A stretch of 30,000 bases of DNA from QYQL01 sp041674265 (GCA_041674265.1 JBAYWC010000023.1:1-30000), one strand, 5' to 3'. Counted from the stretch's first letter, positions 7,560-15,341 are shown. Translations and numbers: made by a program. Notes: a model not told the origin generated them from the sequence alone.

Positions 7560-8662
7560 AGCGCGTCGGATTCATCGTCAACAGCCGGATTCCGGCATGG
7601 AGTTCCCTGCGGCGCGGGATGCGTCCGCACCATATGCTTGCCGGTTGGCCGGACAAGTATTCCCCGATGCACTTCATGCGTTTCGGGTGGATTGCGGACG
7701 AGGTCAACCGGGGACGGGACATCCGGTATGAACTCTTCAAGCCATGGAGAAAATACGACGCGGTCGTTTTTCTCAAATCCATGGAGGCGGGCTGTGTGCG
7801 GTTGGCGGAAATCCTGCGTGGCAGAGGATGCAGGGTCGTCTTCGAGGCCAATGTGGATTACTACACCGGGGCGGGCAATGAGTCGCTCCCCTGTGAGTTG
7901 GTTCCGACGCCCGCCCAACGATCCGCCGCAATCCGGATGACGTCTCTTGCCGACCGGGTCATCGCTTCGTCCGGCCACCTTGCGGAGATTTGCCGCCGGT
8001 GGAATCCGGTTTCCGCCTGGGTGCCGGACAATATTCCGTCGCGGATGGTTCCTTCCGGAGATAGCGGTGCGCCGGTGCGCGAGGGACGCCTCCAGGTTTG
8101 GTGGAGCGGAATGCCGGCAAAAATTGTCGATTTTCTCGCGATCGAAAAAGCGATGACCGCATTCCGGGGGCGGATCCATCTGAATCTCGTGACCGGAGAC
8201 ATCTCTTCCGCGATAGGCCGGCTTTCGCCCGAACAGTCCGCGCGCATCGATAAATTTCTGTCCACGATCGGCCACACATTTCACCGGTTTCAGGACATTC
8301 CGCGACTTCTCCGTCTTTACCATCAGGGAGGAGGGGTCATCCTTTCGCCGCGGCTGCTTGACAATCCTTACAACCAGTCCCACACGGAGTGGAAAATCAC
8401 GCTGGGTTTGGCGTGCGGGCTTCCGGCGATCACCAGCCCGCAGCCAAGCTATCTCACTGTCGCGGAGCGTTGCCGGAATCCCCGCACGGTGTGCATTTGC
8501 AATGATGACGACGCCTGGCGGGCGGCTTTTGAGGAGGCTCTGGAAGGAAAGAATGCGGAGGAAAAGAGGGCGTCCGCTCGCGAAGTCGTCCGGCAATATT
8601 ACTCCACGAAGGTCGTGGCTTCCCAACATCTGAAGGAACTCGGCGGAGCCCTGGAATCATGA
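7556..8662 (+). CDS. GT4-like glycosyltransferase, 368 aa
   Basis: The start is TTG 7556, sharing TTGA with the previous stop and preceded by GGAGGA (7545-7550) at 5-nt spacing, the clearest SD in the cluster. The N-terminus KRVGFIVNSRIPAWSSLRRG and the strand DAVVFLKSME form the acceptor Rossmann half. IASSGHLAEICRRWNP and VPDNIPSRM are the hinge pattern of GT4 enzymes ('hvpngid'). The donor half contains LQVWWSGMPAKIVDF, SPRLLDNPYNQSHTEWKITL and GLACGLPAITSPQPSY, equivalent to the usual 'E...A.G.PvI.t' loop. No secretion signal is seen. The gene overlaps the next by ATGA. Confidence 0.82.
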   Translation: MKRVGFIVNSRIPAWSSLRRGMRPHHMLAGWPDKYSPMHFMRFGWIADEVNRGRDIRYELFKPWRKYDAVVFLKSMEAGCVRLAEILRGRGCRVVFEANVDYYTGAGNESLPCELVPTPAQRSAAIRMTSLADRVIASSGHLAEICRRWNPVSAWVPDNIPSRMVPSGDSGAPVREGRLQVWWSGMPAKIVDFLAIEKAMTAFRGRIHLNLVTGDISSAIGRLSPEQSARIDKFLSTIGHTFHRFQDIPRLLRLYHQGGGVILSPRLLDNPYNQSHTEWKITLGLACGLPAITSPQPSYLTVAERCRNPRTVCICNDDDAWRAAFEEALEGKNAEEKRASAREVVRQYYSTKVVASQHLKELGGALES

Positions 8663-9795
8663 AGGACATCGTCTTTGTCAAATACGGGTCCTTCTCCCAC
8701 GTGAATGCGAAGATCGCGGACCTGCTCCGGGAGCAGTTTCCGGAGAACCGGCTCGTGGTGCTGGATGTGGCGGAGGACATTCTTCCGGATTACCCGGTGG
8801 AGTCGCTTTTCCTGAGGCTGCTCGGCTTCGTCTTGAATCCCGTCACTTTTATCCGCGGGCGTCACAGCCAGTGGGATTTCGTTTTCCGGTTTGTTGCGAC
8901 CTGGCGGCTGGTGTCCCGGTGGATCGCACGGCATCTCCGTCCGGAGAACACGTTGTTTGTTTTCCAAACCCAGTCGGTCTTCGACGCGTCGCATCCGGAC
9001 GTTCCCTTTTTCATCTACACCGACCACACGCACCGGGCCCACAAACGGCAGCCGGGCGGCGGATCTCCGGCGAAAGTGGGAGGCGGCTGGGTGGAACACG
9101 AACAGTCGCTTTACCGGCGCGCGGACACGGTTTTTACGCTGAGCCGGTTTTGTGCGGAATCGGTGGCTGAAGACTACGGGGTCCCCGAAGAAAAAGTCCT
9201 CGTCGCCTCGACCGGGATCAACATTGCGCTGCCTGCGGAGATCTCCCATCCCGCCGCCGACAAGCCCGTGATCTTGTTTGTCGGCGGAGAATGGAAGATC
9301 AAAGGCGGCCCGGAACTCCTCGCGGCATTTCACGCGGTGAAAGAAAAAATCCCCGCCTGCGAGCTGTGGCTCGTGGGGTCGCGCCCGCAGGATTTGCCGG
9401 ATGGGGTGAAAGCCCTCGGACGGGTTCCCCCCGCGCAACTGGCGGAGTTGTTCCGGAAAGCCGCGTTGCTCTGTGTCCCGAGTAAAATCGAGCGCGCGAG
9501 CATGGTCGCCCTCGATGCGGCGGCGTATGGGATTCCCGTGATCACCACGCCGCACGGTGCGGGAGCCGAACGCATCCGGGACGGCGTGACCGGGTTTCTT
9601 GTCGATCCCTCCGACACAGCCGCCTTTTCTTCGGCGATCCTGAGGGTTCTCGGCGATCCGGCGCTGGCCGCCTCGATGGGAAGGGCCGGACGGAAAATGG
9701 TGGAAGAAGAATTTACCTGGCAGGCGGTTGGCGTGAGAATCGGCGGACGGATTCGTTCCATTCTCCCAAGCGGTCGAAAATCGCAAAACCCATGA
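8659..9795 (+). CDS. GT4 family glycosyltransferase, 378 aa
   Basis: ATG 8659 shares ATGA with the previous stop. The C-terminal donor domain is textbook GT4: VILFVGGEWKIKGGPELLAA, then ELWLVGSRP, GRVPPAQLAELFRKAALLCV, PSKIERASMVALDAAAYGIP, ITTPHGAGAERIRDG and GFLVDPSDTAA. The N-terminal domain contains YTDHTHRAHKRQPGG and a donor-facing TLSRFCAES hinge. An 'RASMVALDAAAYG' stretch takes the place of the E-x7-E loop, so the first glutamate is shifted or replaced. It should transfer a hexose or similar residue from a nucleotide sugar in the cytoplasm. Its 3' end overlaps the sulfotransferase start by ATGA. Confidence 0.88.
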   Translation: MKDIVFVKYGSFSHVNAKIADLLREQFPENRLVVLDVAEDILPDYPVESLFLRLLGFVLNPVTFIRGRHSQWDFVFRFVATWRLVSRWIARHLRPENTLFVFQTQSVFDASHPDVPFFIYTDHTHRAHKRQPGGGSPAKVGGGWVEHEQSLYRRADTVFTLSRFCAESVAEDYGVPEEKVLVASTGINIALPAEISHPAADKPVILFVGGEWKIKGGPELLAAFHAVKEKIPACELWLVGSRPQDLPDGVKALGRVPPAQLAELFRKAALLCVPSKIERASMVALDAAAYGIPVITTPHGAGAERIRDGVTGFLVDPSDTAAFSSAILRVLGDPALAASMGRAGRKMVEEEFTWQAVGVRIGGRIRSILPSGRKSQNP

Positions 9796-10607
9796 GCACG
9801 TCCCCGGATCTCCCCGCCGAGCTGACCAAAGCCTGGAGGCTGCTGACTTCCCCGCTCCGGCGGCTTCCAGATTTCATCCTGCCGGGGGCTCCGAAATGCG
9901 GAACTTCCTCGCTGTATGACGCGATCATGCTCCATCCGGGTACCCGCCGGGCGGCCCGCAAGGAACCGACAAATTTCATCCATTATCCGACAAGCGGGTT
10001 GCGGAGCCGGATGCACTTTCCATTTTCCACGGGCCATTTTCTGACCGGTGAGGCGAGCGTGGAGTATTTCATCCACCCGGAGACTCCCGCCCGGATCCGG
10101 GCGATCGTCCCCGATGGGAAATTGATTTTTCTTTTTCGCGACCCCGTCAAACGGGCGTGGTCGGACTACCAGATGTTCCGCAAGTCCGGGCATGAGAAAG
10201 AGTCCTTCGACACCATGGTCTCGCGTTCGATGGGCTGGCTGTCCGATCCCGCGCTCGATCCGCTTGTGCAGGCTGCGGCCCGGCAGTCGTTCAGTCCGGT
10301 GAGGTATCTCCTCAACGGCATGTATCACCGGATCCTCCAAAACTGGCTGGCTGTCTTTCCGCGTGAGAATTGTCTTTTCCTCATCGGCGAGGATTTTTAC
10401 CGGGATGGCCCGGGAGTGACGGCGCGGGTGTGGGAGTTCCTCGGTCTTCCGCCGGCGGATTTTTCGTCCACTCCGCATGCCCGCGAGGGAGGATATTCCG
10501 AAACCATGCCGCCAGAAACCTTCCGGCAACTGGCCGCGTTCTTCGCGCCGCAAAATCTCGCCCTCGAAGAATTTCTCGGGCGCAAACTTCCTTGGTCGTG
10601 CCCATGA
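9792..10607 (+). CDS. PAPS-dependent sulfotransferase, 271 aa
   Basis: PGAPKCGTSSL (residues 31-41) is the 5'-phosphosulfate loop, and FRDPVKRAWSDYQMF (115-129) is the 3'-phosphate motif of PAPS sulfotransferases. The C-terminal part (ENCLFLIGEDFYRDG, WEFLGLP, then FFAPQNLALEEFLGR) matches the heparan-sulfate-type Sulfotransfer family. Length is normal and there is no membrane anchor, so sulfation is probably cytoplasmic, on a glycan intermediate. It starts at ATGA 9792 overlapping the upstream glycosyltransferase. Its last 127 bases belong to a 141-bp segment repeated at 11494-11634. The ATGA at 10604-10607 shows where the next gene originally began. Confidence 0.93.
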   Translation: MSTSPDLPAELTKAWRLLTSPLRRLPDFILPGAPKCGTSSLYDAIMLHPGTRRAARKEPTNFIHYPTSGLRSRMHFPFSTGHFLTGEASVEYFIHPETPARIRAIVPDGKLIFLFRDPVKRAWSDYQMFRKSGHEKESFDTMVSRSMGWLSDPALDPLVQAAARQSFSPVRYLLNGMYHRILQNWLAVFPRENCLFLIGEDFYRDGPGVTARVWEFLGLPPADFSSTPHAREGGYSETMPPETFRQLAAFFAPQNLALEEFLGRKLPWSCP

Positions 10608-10621
10608 CGGTCCCGCGGGAC
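10481..10621 (+). repeat. Direct repeat copy 1: sulfotransferase 3' end plus start of next gene
   Basis: Bases 10481-10621 align without gaps to 11494-11634 (offset 1013) with about ten mismatches, roughly 93 % identity by eye. The copy covers the last 42 sulfotransferase codons (stop included), the ATGA overlap and the first codons (MTVPRD) of the following gene. Together the two copies bracket the Phd/PIN module. Confidence 0.9.
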
Positions 10622-10804
10622 CGGGACAACCGGCACTCCCCTCCCGGGCGCGAACTCGCCGCCGCCGTGGCCGAACTCCGGCCGAATCTGCCGGCGGAAT
10701 GCGGAAACCCGGTTCGCCGTGCAGCCCTGGCTGGAAGCGCGCGAGCGGGTTTTTCAGGCGTTGAGGAAATCTTGACAGCCGCAAGAAGCGCTTCACATTT
10801 GTAG
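10604..10804 (+). pseudogene. Probable 5' remnant of a displaced glycosyltransferase gene
   Basis: The ATGA overlap at the sulfotransferase stop opens a 66-codon frame beginning MTVPRDRDNRHSPPG. The intact glycosyltransferase at 11617 begins MTVPRDSEVVSTPPG, with PPG at the same spacing. After that the two diverge. The rest (ELAAAVAELRPNLPAE...) has no recognisable domain and runs under the promoter of the Phd gene. A different frame in the last 70 bases (WLEARERVFQALRKS) also looks codon-like, which suggests frameshift decay. I read this as a leftover gene start stranded by the rearrangement; it could also be spurious. Confidence 0.35.
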
Positions 10805-10808
10805 CACA
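10772..10808 (+). promoter_or_regulatory. Promoter of the Phd antitoxin (predicted leaderless)
   Basis: A consensus TTGACA (10772-10777) starts 37 nt before ATG 10809. The best -10 candidate, CACATT (10794-10799, spacer 16), is weak. The distance predicts transcription from about the start codon. No SD precedes the ATG. Confidence 0.5.
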
Positions 10809-11057
10809 ATGAAAACAGCAACCGTCCGCGACTTGCGAAACCATTACACCGGTCTTCTCCGCTGGATCGCTGCGGGAGAGGAGATTATCATCACGCGGAG
10901 AGGAAAACCATTGGCGCGGCTGGTGCCGGAGAAACCAGCTCCCAAACACGTCAATTGGGCCGAAAGCGAGGCGGTGACCCGCGATCGCAGCGGCGAGCGT
11001 GTCCTCACGGCCGAGGAATCTCTCCAACTTGTCAAAGATGCGGGAGGGCATTGGTGA
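10809..11057 (+). CDS. Phd/YefM-type antitoxin, 82 aa
   Basis: MKTATVRDLRNHYTGLLRWI, followed by GEEIIITRRGKPLARLVP, is the Phd/YefM DNA-binding fold ('vskLrnhfs..l..v..Ge.v.ItrrGkpvA.lvP'). The remaining 35 or so residues form the disordered toxin-binding tail. The stop overlaps the PIN toxin GTG (11054-11057). The gene has its own -35 box and should be transcribed independently of the surrounding glycan operon, with autorepression by the TA complex (family knowledge). The module lies between the sulfotransferase and a glycosyltransferase, bracketed by direct repeats, so it is an acquired or rearranged insert. Confidence 0.88.
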   Translation: MKTATVRDLRNHYTGLLRWIAAGEEIIITRRGKPLARLVPEKPAPKHVNWAESEAVTRDRSGERVLTAEESLQLVKDAGGHW

Positions 11058-11485
11058 CCTGCTGCGATACGAGTTTCCTTTACTCCCTTTATGGAGGCGA
11101 TGTCCACACGTCGAGGGCCATCACCTTCCTGCGACGCTTCAAAACCTCCGTCTCCATTTCCGAACTGAATCGTTTTGAGCTGGGGAATTCGTTGCGGCTG
11201 GCTTTCTTCCGAAAGCTCCTTTCGGTGAAGCAACGCGATCTGTTCTTGGAGCAATTTCAACGGGATATCTTGACGGGCTTGCTCTCCGTCGAACCAACAA
11301 ACCTCGCCGATGTCCTTGCCGAAGCCGGCAGACTTTCGGAGGCGCACACTCCGGTCGGAGGTCACCGGGGTTTCGACATCCTTCACGTTGCGGCGGCGAA
11401 GACAATCGGCGCAGCCGATTTTTTGACGTTCGATCAGAACCAGCGGAAACTTGCCAAAGCGGTTGGGTTGAAGGTGCCTCTATGA
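11054..11485 (+). CDS. PIN-domain ribonuclease toxin, 143 aa
   Basis: GTG 11054 shares GTGA with the antitoxin stop. The four PIN acidic positions are present: Asp5 (CCDTSFLYSLY), Glu42 (LNRFELGNSLR), Asp108 (HRGFDILHVAAA) and Asp127 (FLTFDQNQRKLA). The catalytic site therefore looks complete. The length fits VapC-like toxins that pair with Phd-type antitoxins. The expected action is metal-dependent RNA cleavage in the cytoplasm when the antitoxin is lost. The stop is 8 nt before the second direct repeat, so the insert is very compact on this side. Confidence 0.88.
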   Translation: MTCCDTSFLYSLYGGDVHTSRAITFLRRFKTSVSISELNRFELGNSLRLAFFRKLLSVKQRDLFLEQFQRDILTGLLSVEPTNLADVLAEAGRLSEAHTPVGGHRGFDILHVAAAKTIGAADFLTFDQNQRKLAKAVGLKVPL

Positions 11486-11493
11486 CTGACGAT

Positions 11494-11634
11494 CCGCGAA
11501 GGAGGATATTCCGGAACCATGTCGCCTGAAACCTTCCGGCAACTGGCCGCGTTCTTCGCGCCGCAGAACCGCGCTCTCGAAGAATTTCTCGGGCGCAAAC
11601 TTCCTTGGTCGTCTCCATGACGGTCCCGCGGGAC
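11494..11634 (+). repeat. Direct repeat copy 2: sulfotransferase 3' end plus start of GT gene
   Basis: This is the partner of 10481-10621. Several of its roughly ten differences change the protein (E to G, P to S, L to R, C to S) and several are silent, so the copies have been separate for some time. This copy contains the real start of the downstream glycosyltransferase. Confidence 0.9.
11495..11620 (+). pseudogene. Sulfotransferase 3' remnant (last 41 codons)
   Basis: The frame reads REGGYSGTMSPETFRQLAAF and continues to ...LGRKLPWSSP and a stop at 11618-11620. It is homologous to the C-terminus of the intact sulfotransferase. The PAPS-binding half is missing; the PIN toxin gene lies where it should be. 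The ATGA overlap with the following glycosyltransferase is retained. It is not expected to be translated as a functional protein. Confidence 0.85.
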
Positions 11635-12777
11635 AGCGAGGTCGTTTCCACGCCACCCGGTCTCCCGGCACGGATGGGATATTCCGCGCAGGAATTTCTC
11701 CGGTCCGCATACCATTGGAACCGCAAGCGCAGGTTTGTGGAGTCCTTGCGCAAACTTCCTCCTGTTTCATCCGGCGGAGGGATCCGGTTGAACTGTGGCG
11801 GAAGCCCTTGCGGCCCCGCGAAACCGATAATCGGCGGGCAGGTGAAACTCATCCACCTGCGCGAGGAATTTCCCGAGCACTATCCGGATTTCAATCTCCT
11901 GTATCTGGTCAGCAGCGCACCGCCGACCTATGCGGTCGAACTGGCCCGGGAGTCGAAGCGTCGCGGTTGCAAGGTCGTCCTGAACCAGAACGGCGTCGCT
12001 TACCGATCGTGGTGCGGGGATTATTTCCCCTGGTTCAACGCCCCGCTGCGGGAGCTTCTGCTTCTGGCGGATTATGTGATTTACCAGAGCGCCTTCTGCA
12101 AGGCTTACGCCGACCGGTATCTGTCGCCGACAGATGTCCCCTCTCGGATCCTCCTCAATCCGGTGGACCTCGAAAAATTTTCGCCGGCGGAGGAGCCGTT
12201 GCCGGGGGTGCCATTGCGCCTGCTGGCCGCGGGCACATCCCACCATTTTTACCGCGTGCGGTCCGTGCTGGATTGTCTGGCAGTTTTGAGAACCCGGGGA
12301 GTTCCCGCCGAGCTGACGATCGCGGGAGCTTTTTACTGGAAGAACGGCGGGCATGATGTGCGGGCTGCCATCGAAGAGAGAAAACTGGCGCAGTGGGTCA
12401 AAATCCTTCCCGCTTTCACGCAGGAACAGGCTCCGGCGACTTATCGTTCGGCCCATATTCTCATTCATTCGAAATACAAGGATCCCTGCCCGACCGTTCC
12501 GATCGAGGCGATGGCATCCGGCCTCCCGGTGGTGGCCTCGCGCAGCGGGGGAATGCCCGAGTTGGTTCCGGAAAATGCCGGCAAGCTGGTTGTTGTTCCC
12601 GATGATGACAATTGTGATCACGCGCCCGATCCGGTGCTGATGGCGGACGCCGTCGAGTTGGTGGCGTCCGACCTTGCGGGATATTCGAGCGCCGCGCGCC
12701 GCCATGCGGAAAGCGTTTTTTCAAAAGAAACCTGGCTGCGGGCCCACCGCGGGGTCTTTGAGAGCCTGATCCCGTGA
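11617..12777 (+). CDS. GT4 family glycosyltransferase, 386 aa
   Basis: ATG 11617 overlaps the remnant sulfotransferase stop (ATGA), matching the operon's coupling pattern, so I prefer it to TTG 11605. After a variable lead of about 55 residues, GGSPCGPAKPIIGG and FNLLYLVSSAPPTYAVELAR open the N-terminal domain. VLNQNGVAYRSW and IYQSAFCKAYADRY follow. The donor domain has LNPVDLEKFSP, LAAGTSHHFYRV, ILPAFTQEQAPATYRSA, HILIHSKYKDPCPTVPIEA and ASGLPVVASRSGGMPELV, the complete GT4 E-x7-E region. The protein is cytosolic. Because the upstream gene is now the toxin, its expression may have been affected by the insertion. Confidence 0.9.
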   Translation: MTVPRDSEVVSTPPGLPARMGYSAQEFLRSAYHWNRKRRFVESLRKLPPVSSGGGIRLNCGGSPCGPAKPIIGGQVKLIHLREEFPEHYPDFNLLYLVSSAPPTYAVELARESKRRGCKVVLNQNGVAYRSWCGDYFPWFNAPLRELLLLADYVIYQSAFCKAYADRYLSPTDVPSRILLNPVDLEKFSPAEEPLPGVPLRLLAAGTSHHFYRVRSVLDCLAVLRTRGVPAELTIAGAFYWKNGGHDVRAAIEERKLAQWVKILPAFTQEQAPATYRSAHILIHSKYKDPCPTVPIEAMASGLPVVASRSGGMPELVPENAGKLVVVPDDDNCDHAPDPVLMADAVELVASDLAGYSSAARRHAESVFSKETWLRAHRGVFESLIP

Positions 12778-13754
12778 AGCCCGTCACCGTTCTCATGCCC
12801 GTCTTCAACGGCGCGCCGTTTCTTGCCGGTGCGATTTCGGCGGTTCTGCGGCAGAGCTTCGGAGAATTTGAACTGCTGGTTGTTGACGATGGCTCCACGG
12901 ACGGAAGCCCCGGGATCGCGCGGTCTTTTCGTGATCCCCGGATCCGGATTCTTGAAAACGGCGGAAATCTTGGAATCGTCCGGACACTGAACCGCGGACT
13001 GGCCGAGGCAAGGACGCCGTGGATCGCAAGGTGCGATGCGGATGACATCAGCCACCCGCGGCGGCTCGAAAAACAATACGCCCTTGCGCTCGCCACGCCC
13101 GGGGCCGGCTTTGTGGGAAGCCATTCCCGGATCGTGGATGCGCGCGGACGGGTGAAGGGCTTCAGCCGAACGGCTTCGTCCCACGAGGCGATTTGCTGGG
13201 ATCTCTGCTTCCGGAATCCTTTCCCCCACAGCTCGGCCTTCTTTTTGCGCGATGGGGCCGATTATTTGGCGGTGCCGGCCGCGGAGGATTACGACCTCTG
13301 GAGCCGGATCGCCCGCTCCCACAGGCTGGCTTCCGTGTCCCAGGCGCTTGTGGACTACCGCCAGCACCCGGATTCGATCATGGCGAAGCACGGCTCCTCC
13401 ACGGGGGCGACAAAACACAGGGGGATTCTCGGGATCATGGAAGGGAATCTTCAGCGCTTCGCCGGGATGGGCGATGCTCCTGCGGATTTGAAATTCCTCG
13501 CAGAGGGATGGATCGAACCGCCGGAAACCCGCGAAGGAATCCGCGCGTATTGGCGGACCTACGGGAATTTGCTGGCGCGGGTGCCACGCCAGCCGGATCT
13601 CAGACTCGTCGTTTCAGAACATCTTTTCACCAAATTTTGTCATTATCGCGACAGGAGACTCGCCCGTTTTTTTCTTGTGTCTCTGCCCGTAACTTTCCTT
13701 CCAAGATTGCCTCTGTTTCGGGCCCTTTTTCTTCTGGCCGTCCGGCACCCATGA
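12774..13754 (+). CDS. GT2 family glycosyltransferase, 326 aa
   Basis: The start is GTG 12774 sharing GTGA with the previous stop. VTVLMPVFNGAPFLAGAISA and ELLVVDDGSTDGS are the GT2 nucleotide-binding strands. WIARCDADDISHPRRLEKQ is the DxD with its usual 'D.s.P.Rl..Q' continuation. NPFPHSSAFFLR and AEDYDLWSRIA form the acceptor signature with the catalytic 'ED'. The C-terminal tail (RLARFFLVSLPVTFLPRLPL and on) is hydrophobic and may touch the membrane, as in many capsule GT2 enzymes. Its stop overlaps an ATG (13751) that now leads only to a gene remnant. Confidence 0.92.
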   Translation: MKPVTVLMPVFNGAPFLAGAISAVLRQSFGEFELLVVDDGSTDGSPGIARSFRDPRIRILENGGNLGIVRTLNRGLAEARTPWIARCDADDISHPRRLEKQYALALATPGAGFVGSHSRIVDARGRVKGFSRTASSHEAICWDLCFRNPFPHSSAFFLRDGADYLAVPAAEDYDLWSRIARSHRLASVSQALVDYRQHPDSIMAKHGSSTGATKHRGILGIMEGNLQRFAGMGDAPADLKFLAEGWIEPPETREGIRAYWRTYGNLLARVPRQPDLRLVVSEHLFTKFCHYRDRRLARFFLVSLPVTFLPRLPLFRALFLLAVRHP

Positions 13755-13840
13755 AGATCCTTTCCGCCAGTGCGCATTCCCTGTTCGACCGTTTCGATCG
13801 GGTGGCGTGCCGCGTAGGGTGTGGTAGTGAGTCAGTTTGA
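13751..13840 (+). pseudogene. 5' remnant of a gene, probably a glycosyltransferase
   Basis: The coupled ATGA at 13751 starts MKILSASAHSLFDRFDR, a beta strand followed by a loop, as at the start of GT-B enzymes. The frame then runs into unrelated sequence (VACRVGCGSESV) and stops at 13840. The break is probably near 13800-13815, where base usage also changes. The assignment to glycosyltransferases rests on the strand pattern and position alone. Confidence 0.5.
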
Positions 13841-13950
13841 AATCAGGGGCGGCAGACAGGGAGAGAAATTGACTCCAAAGCAGCAGCGGCACGATGGAAA
13901 AGACAGAGCAATAAACGTAAACGATGCGCACAATCATGCTGCGTCTGTTC

Positions 13951-14064
13951 CCGCAGCTTGACTTCTTCCCATGTGCGTCCCGAAGCCGTGTTCTGCAAAA
14001 ACCGTTCCTTGCGGCGGCGTAGCTCATCGCGCTTCCAGTCTGGAAGCGGCATTTCCTGCGTTAA
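13951..14064 (-). pseudogene. Remnant of an addiction-module antitoxin (C-terminal half)
   Basis: On the minus strand the frame reads MPLPDWKRDELRRRKERFLQ, then an N-T-A-S-G stretch and TWEEVKLR. This matches the C-terminal half of the TIGR02574-type 'addiction module component' antitoxins ('lp.w...el.rR......p..g.tWeEVka.l'). A stop lies just upstream, so the N-terminal half is gone. The same frame continues to 13843 with FHRAAAALESI, which faintly recalls a RelE/ParE toxin start. No working toxin is present. Confidence 0.6.
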
Positions 14065-14163
14065 TCAACTGTGGACGCTTTCAAAACGCCCAGCGATATG
14101 CGGCGCAAGGTTGCGTTGCGGGTTCGCCCGAATGCCCCGCTTGCCTGTCGTTCTGCGCTCGGG

Positions 14164-14259
14164 AAATATGGCGCGGGAGCTATTGTCCTCCACGACGTCC
14201 GGGCCCTCACCCTCGTCGCGGGAAATCCGGCTGTTGCCAAACAACTGGAGAATCCGTGA
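14164..14259 (+). pseudogene. 3' remnant of a hexapeptide-repeat acyltransferase
   Basis: The frame ends KYGAGAIVLHDV, then LTLVAGNPAVAKQLENP and a stop. This is the last coil and tail of left-handed beta-helix sugar O-acetyltransferases ('iGAGAvV..DVp...lvaGNPArvi'). Upstream of about 14164 the homology vanishes. The stop overlaps the GTG of the next glycosyltransferase, as an intact operon gene would. An acetyltransferase has therefore probably been lost from the pathway, unless a copy exists elsewhere. Confidence 0.7.
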
Positions 14260-15341
14260 AATTTCTCTTCCATTCCAGCCACGCGCACCTCGTGCTGGAG
14301 CGCAGCGCGACGCGGGTTTCCGGAGGGGCGGAGTTGCAGGTCGCGCTGTTGGCCCGTGAACTGGCCTCGCGCGGCATCGGAACGGTAATTGCGGCCGGCG
14401 ATACCGGGCAGAAGGACGGGGAGATCCACGACGGGGTGAAAATCCGCAACGCGGGGAAGTTCCAAACCGGAGGACTCAAGGACACCTTGCTGGCGCTGCC
14501 GCGCGTAGCGAAGATTTTGCGGGAGGAACGCCCGGAATGGGTGTTCCTGTTAGGATGGACGACATGGCTGTTCATTTTCCATCTACTGAAGCCTCTCTTC
14601 GGCTACCGGCTGGGATTCATCTGCGGGCTCGACACGGAAGTGAACGGCGGGTTCCGCAGGGAAAACCCGGTGCGGGGAGCTTTCTTCGAGTATGCCCTGC
14701 GGCGGTGCGATATCCGATTCGCGATGACCGAAGACCAGCGGCGGCTTTTCGCCAAGGGAAACATGTCCTGCGGGTTTTACCGCAATCTGATGCTTCCCCG
14801 CTCCCGGCCGAGGACTGCTGAAAAGCCGATCGATCTTCTCTGGATCGCCCGCTGCCAGCCGATCAAGCGCCCGCATCTTTTTCTCGACCTTGCCGGACGG
14901 CTTCCGCAGGCCAGGTGCCGGATGGTGTGCCCGCGGGAAGATGCCGCCCTTTGGGAAACGGTCAGAGCCCGTGCGGCGACCATGCCCAATGTGGAATTCA
15001 TCGAACGGGTTCCCTACCACGAAGTGCAGGATGTTTATGATGCCGCGAAGATTTTTGTGAACACGTCCGAGTGGGAAGGCTGGCCCAACAGCTTCATCCA
15101 ATCCGGCCTGGGAGAAACGGCTCTGCTTTCGCTCGATGTGAATCCGGACGGGCTGTTTGAAAAGTTCGGTCCGGGAGAATTTGCGGGAGGGGACTTTGAG
15201 CGTATGGTTGCTCGCGCGACCCACCTGCTGGGCAATCCTCCGGCCTTGCAGGCAGCCCAGGCGGGATGTGCCCGATTTGTCGCAGAACTCCATGACAATC
15301 CGAAAGAAACACAGGCCTTTCTCGATGGACTCCCGGCTTGA
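14256..15341 (+). CDS. GT4 family glycosyltransferase, 361 aa
   Basis: GTG 14256 overlaps the acyltransferase-remnant stop and gives KFLFHSSHAHLV, then VSGGAELQVALLARELASRG, the glycine-rich loop and first helix of GT4 enzymes. WVFLLGWTTWLFIF is a buried strand. IDLLWIARCQPIKRPHLFLD opens the donor domain, and IFVNTSEWEGWPNSFIQSGL is the nucleotide-sugar loop with its first glutamate. The family's usual second glutamate position reads 'SGLGETALL'. The protein is cytosolic. It is the last glycosyltransferase of the cluster, 7 nt before the ExbB gene, so the two units may share a transcript. Confidence 0.9.
   Translation: MKFLFHSSHAHLVLERSATRVSGGAELQVALLARELASRGIGTVIAAGDTGQKDGEIHDGVKIRNAGKFQTGGLKDTLLALPRVAKILREERPEWVFLLGWTTWLFIFHLLKPLFGYRLGFICGLDTEVNGGFRRENPVRGAFFEYALRRCDIRFAMTEDQRRLFAKGNMSCGFYRNLMLPRSRPRTAEKPIDLLWIARCQPIKRPHLFLDLAGRLPQARCRMVCPREDAALWETVRARAATMPNVEFIERVPYHEVQDVYDAAKIFVNTSEWEGWPNSFIQSGLGETALLSLDVNPDGLFEKFGPGEFAGGDFERMVARATHLLGNPPALQAAQAGCARFVAELHDNPKETQAFLDGLPA

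Noticed and set aside
9330..11051. 573-codon minus-strand frame spanning the sulfotransferase and Phd genes
   Set aside because: It crosses several real gene boundaries and both strands' promoters; no domain is recognisable.
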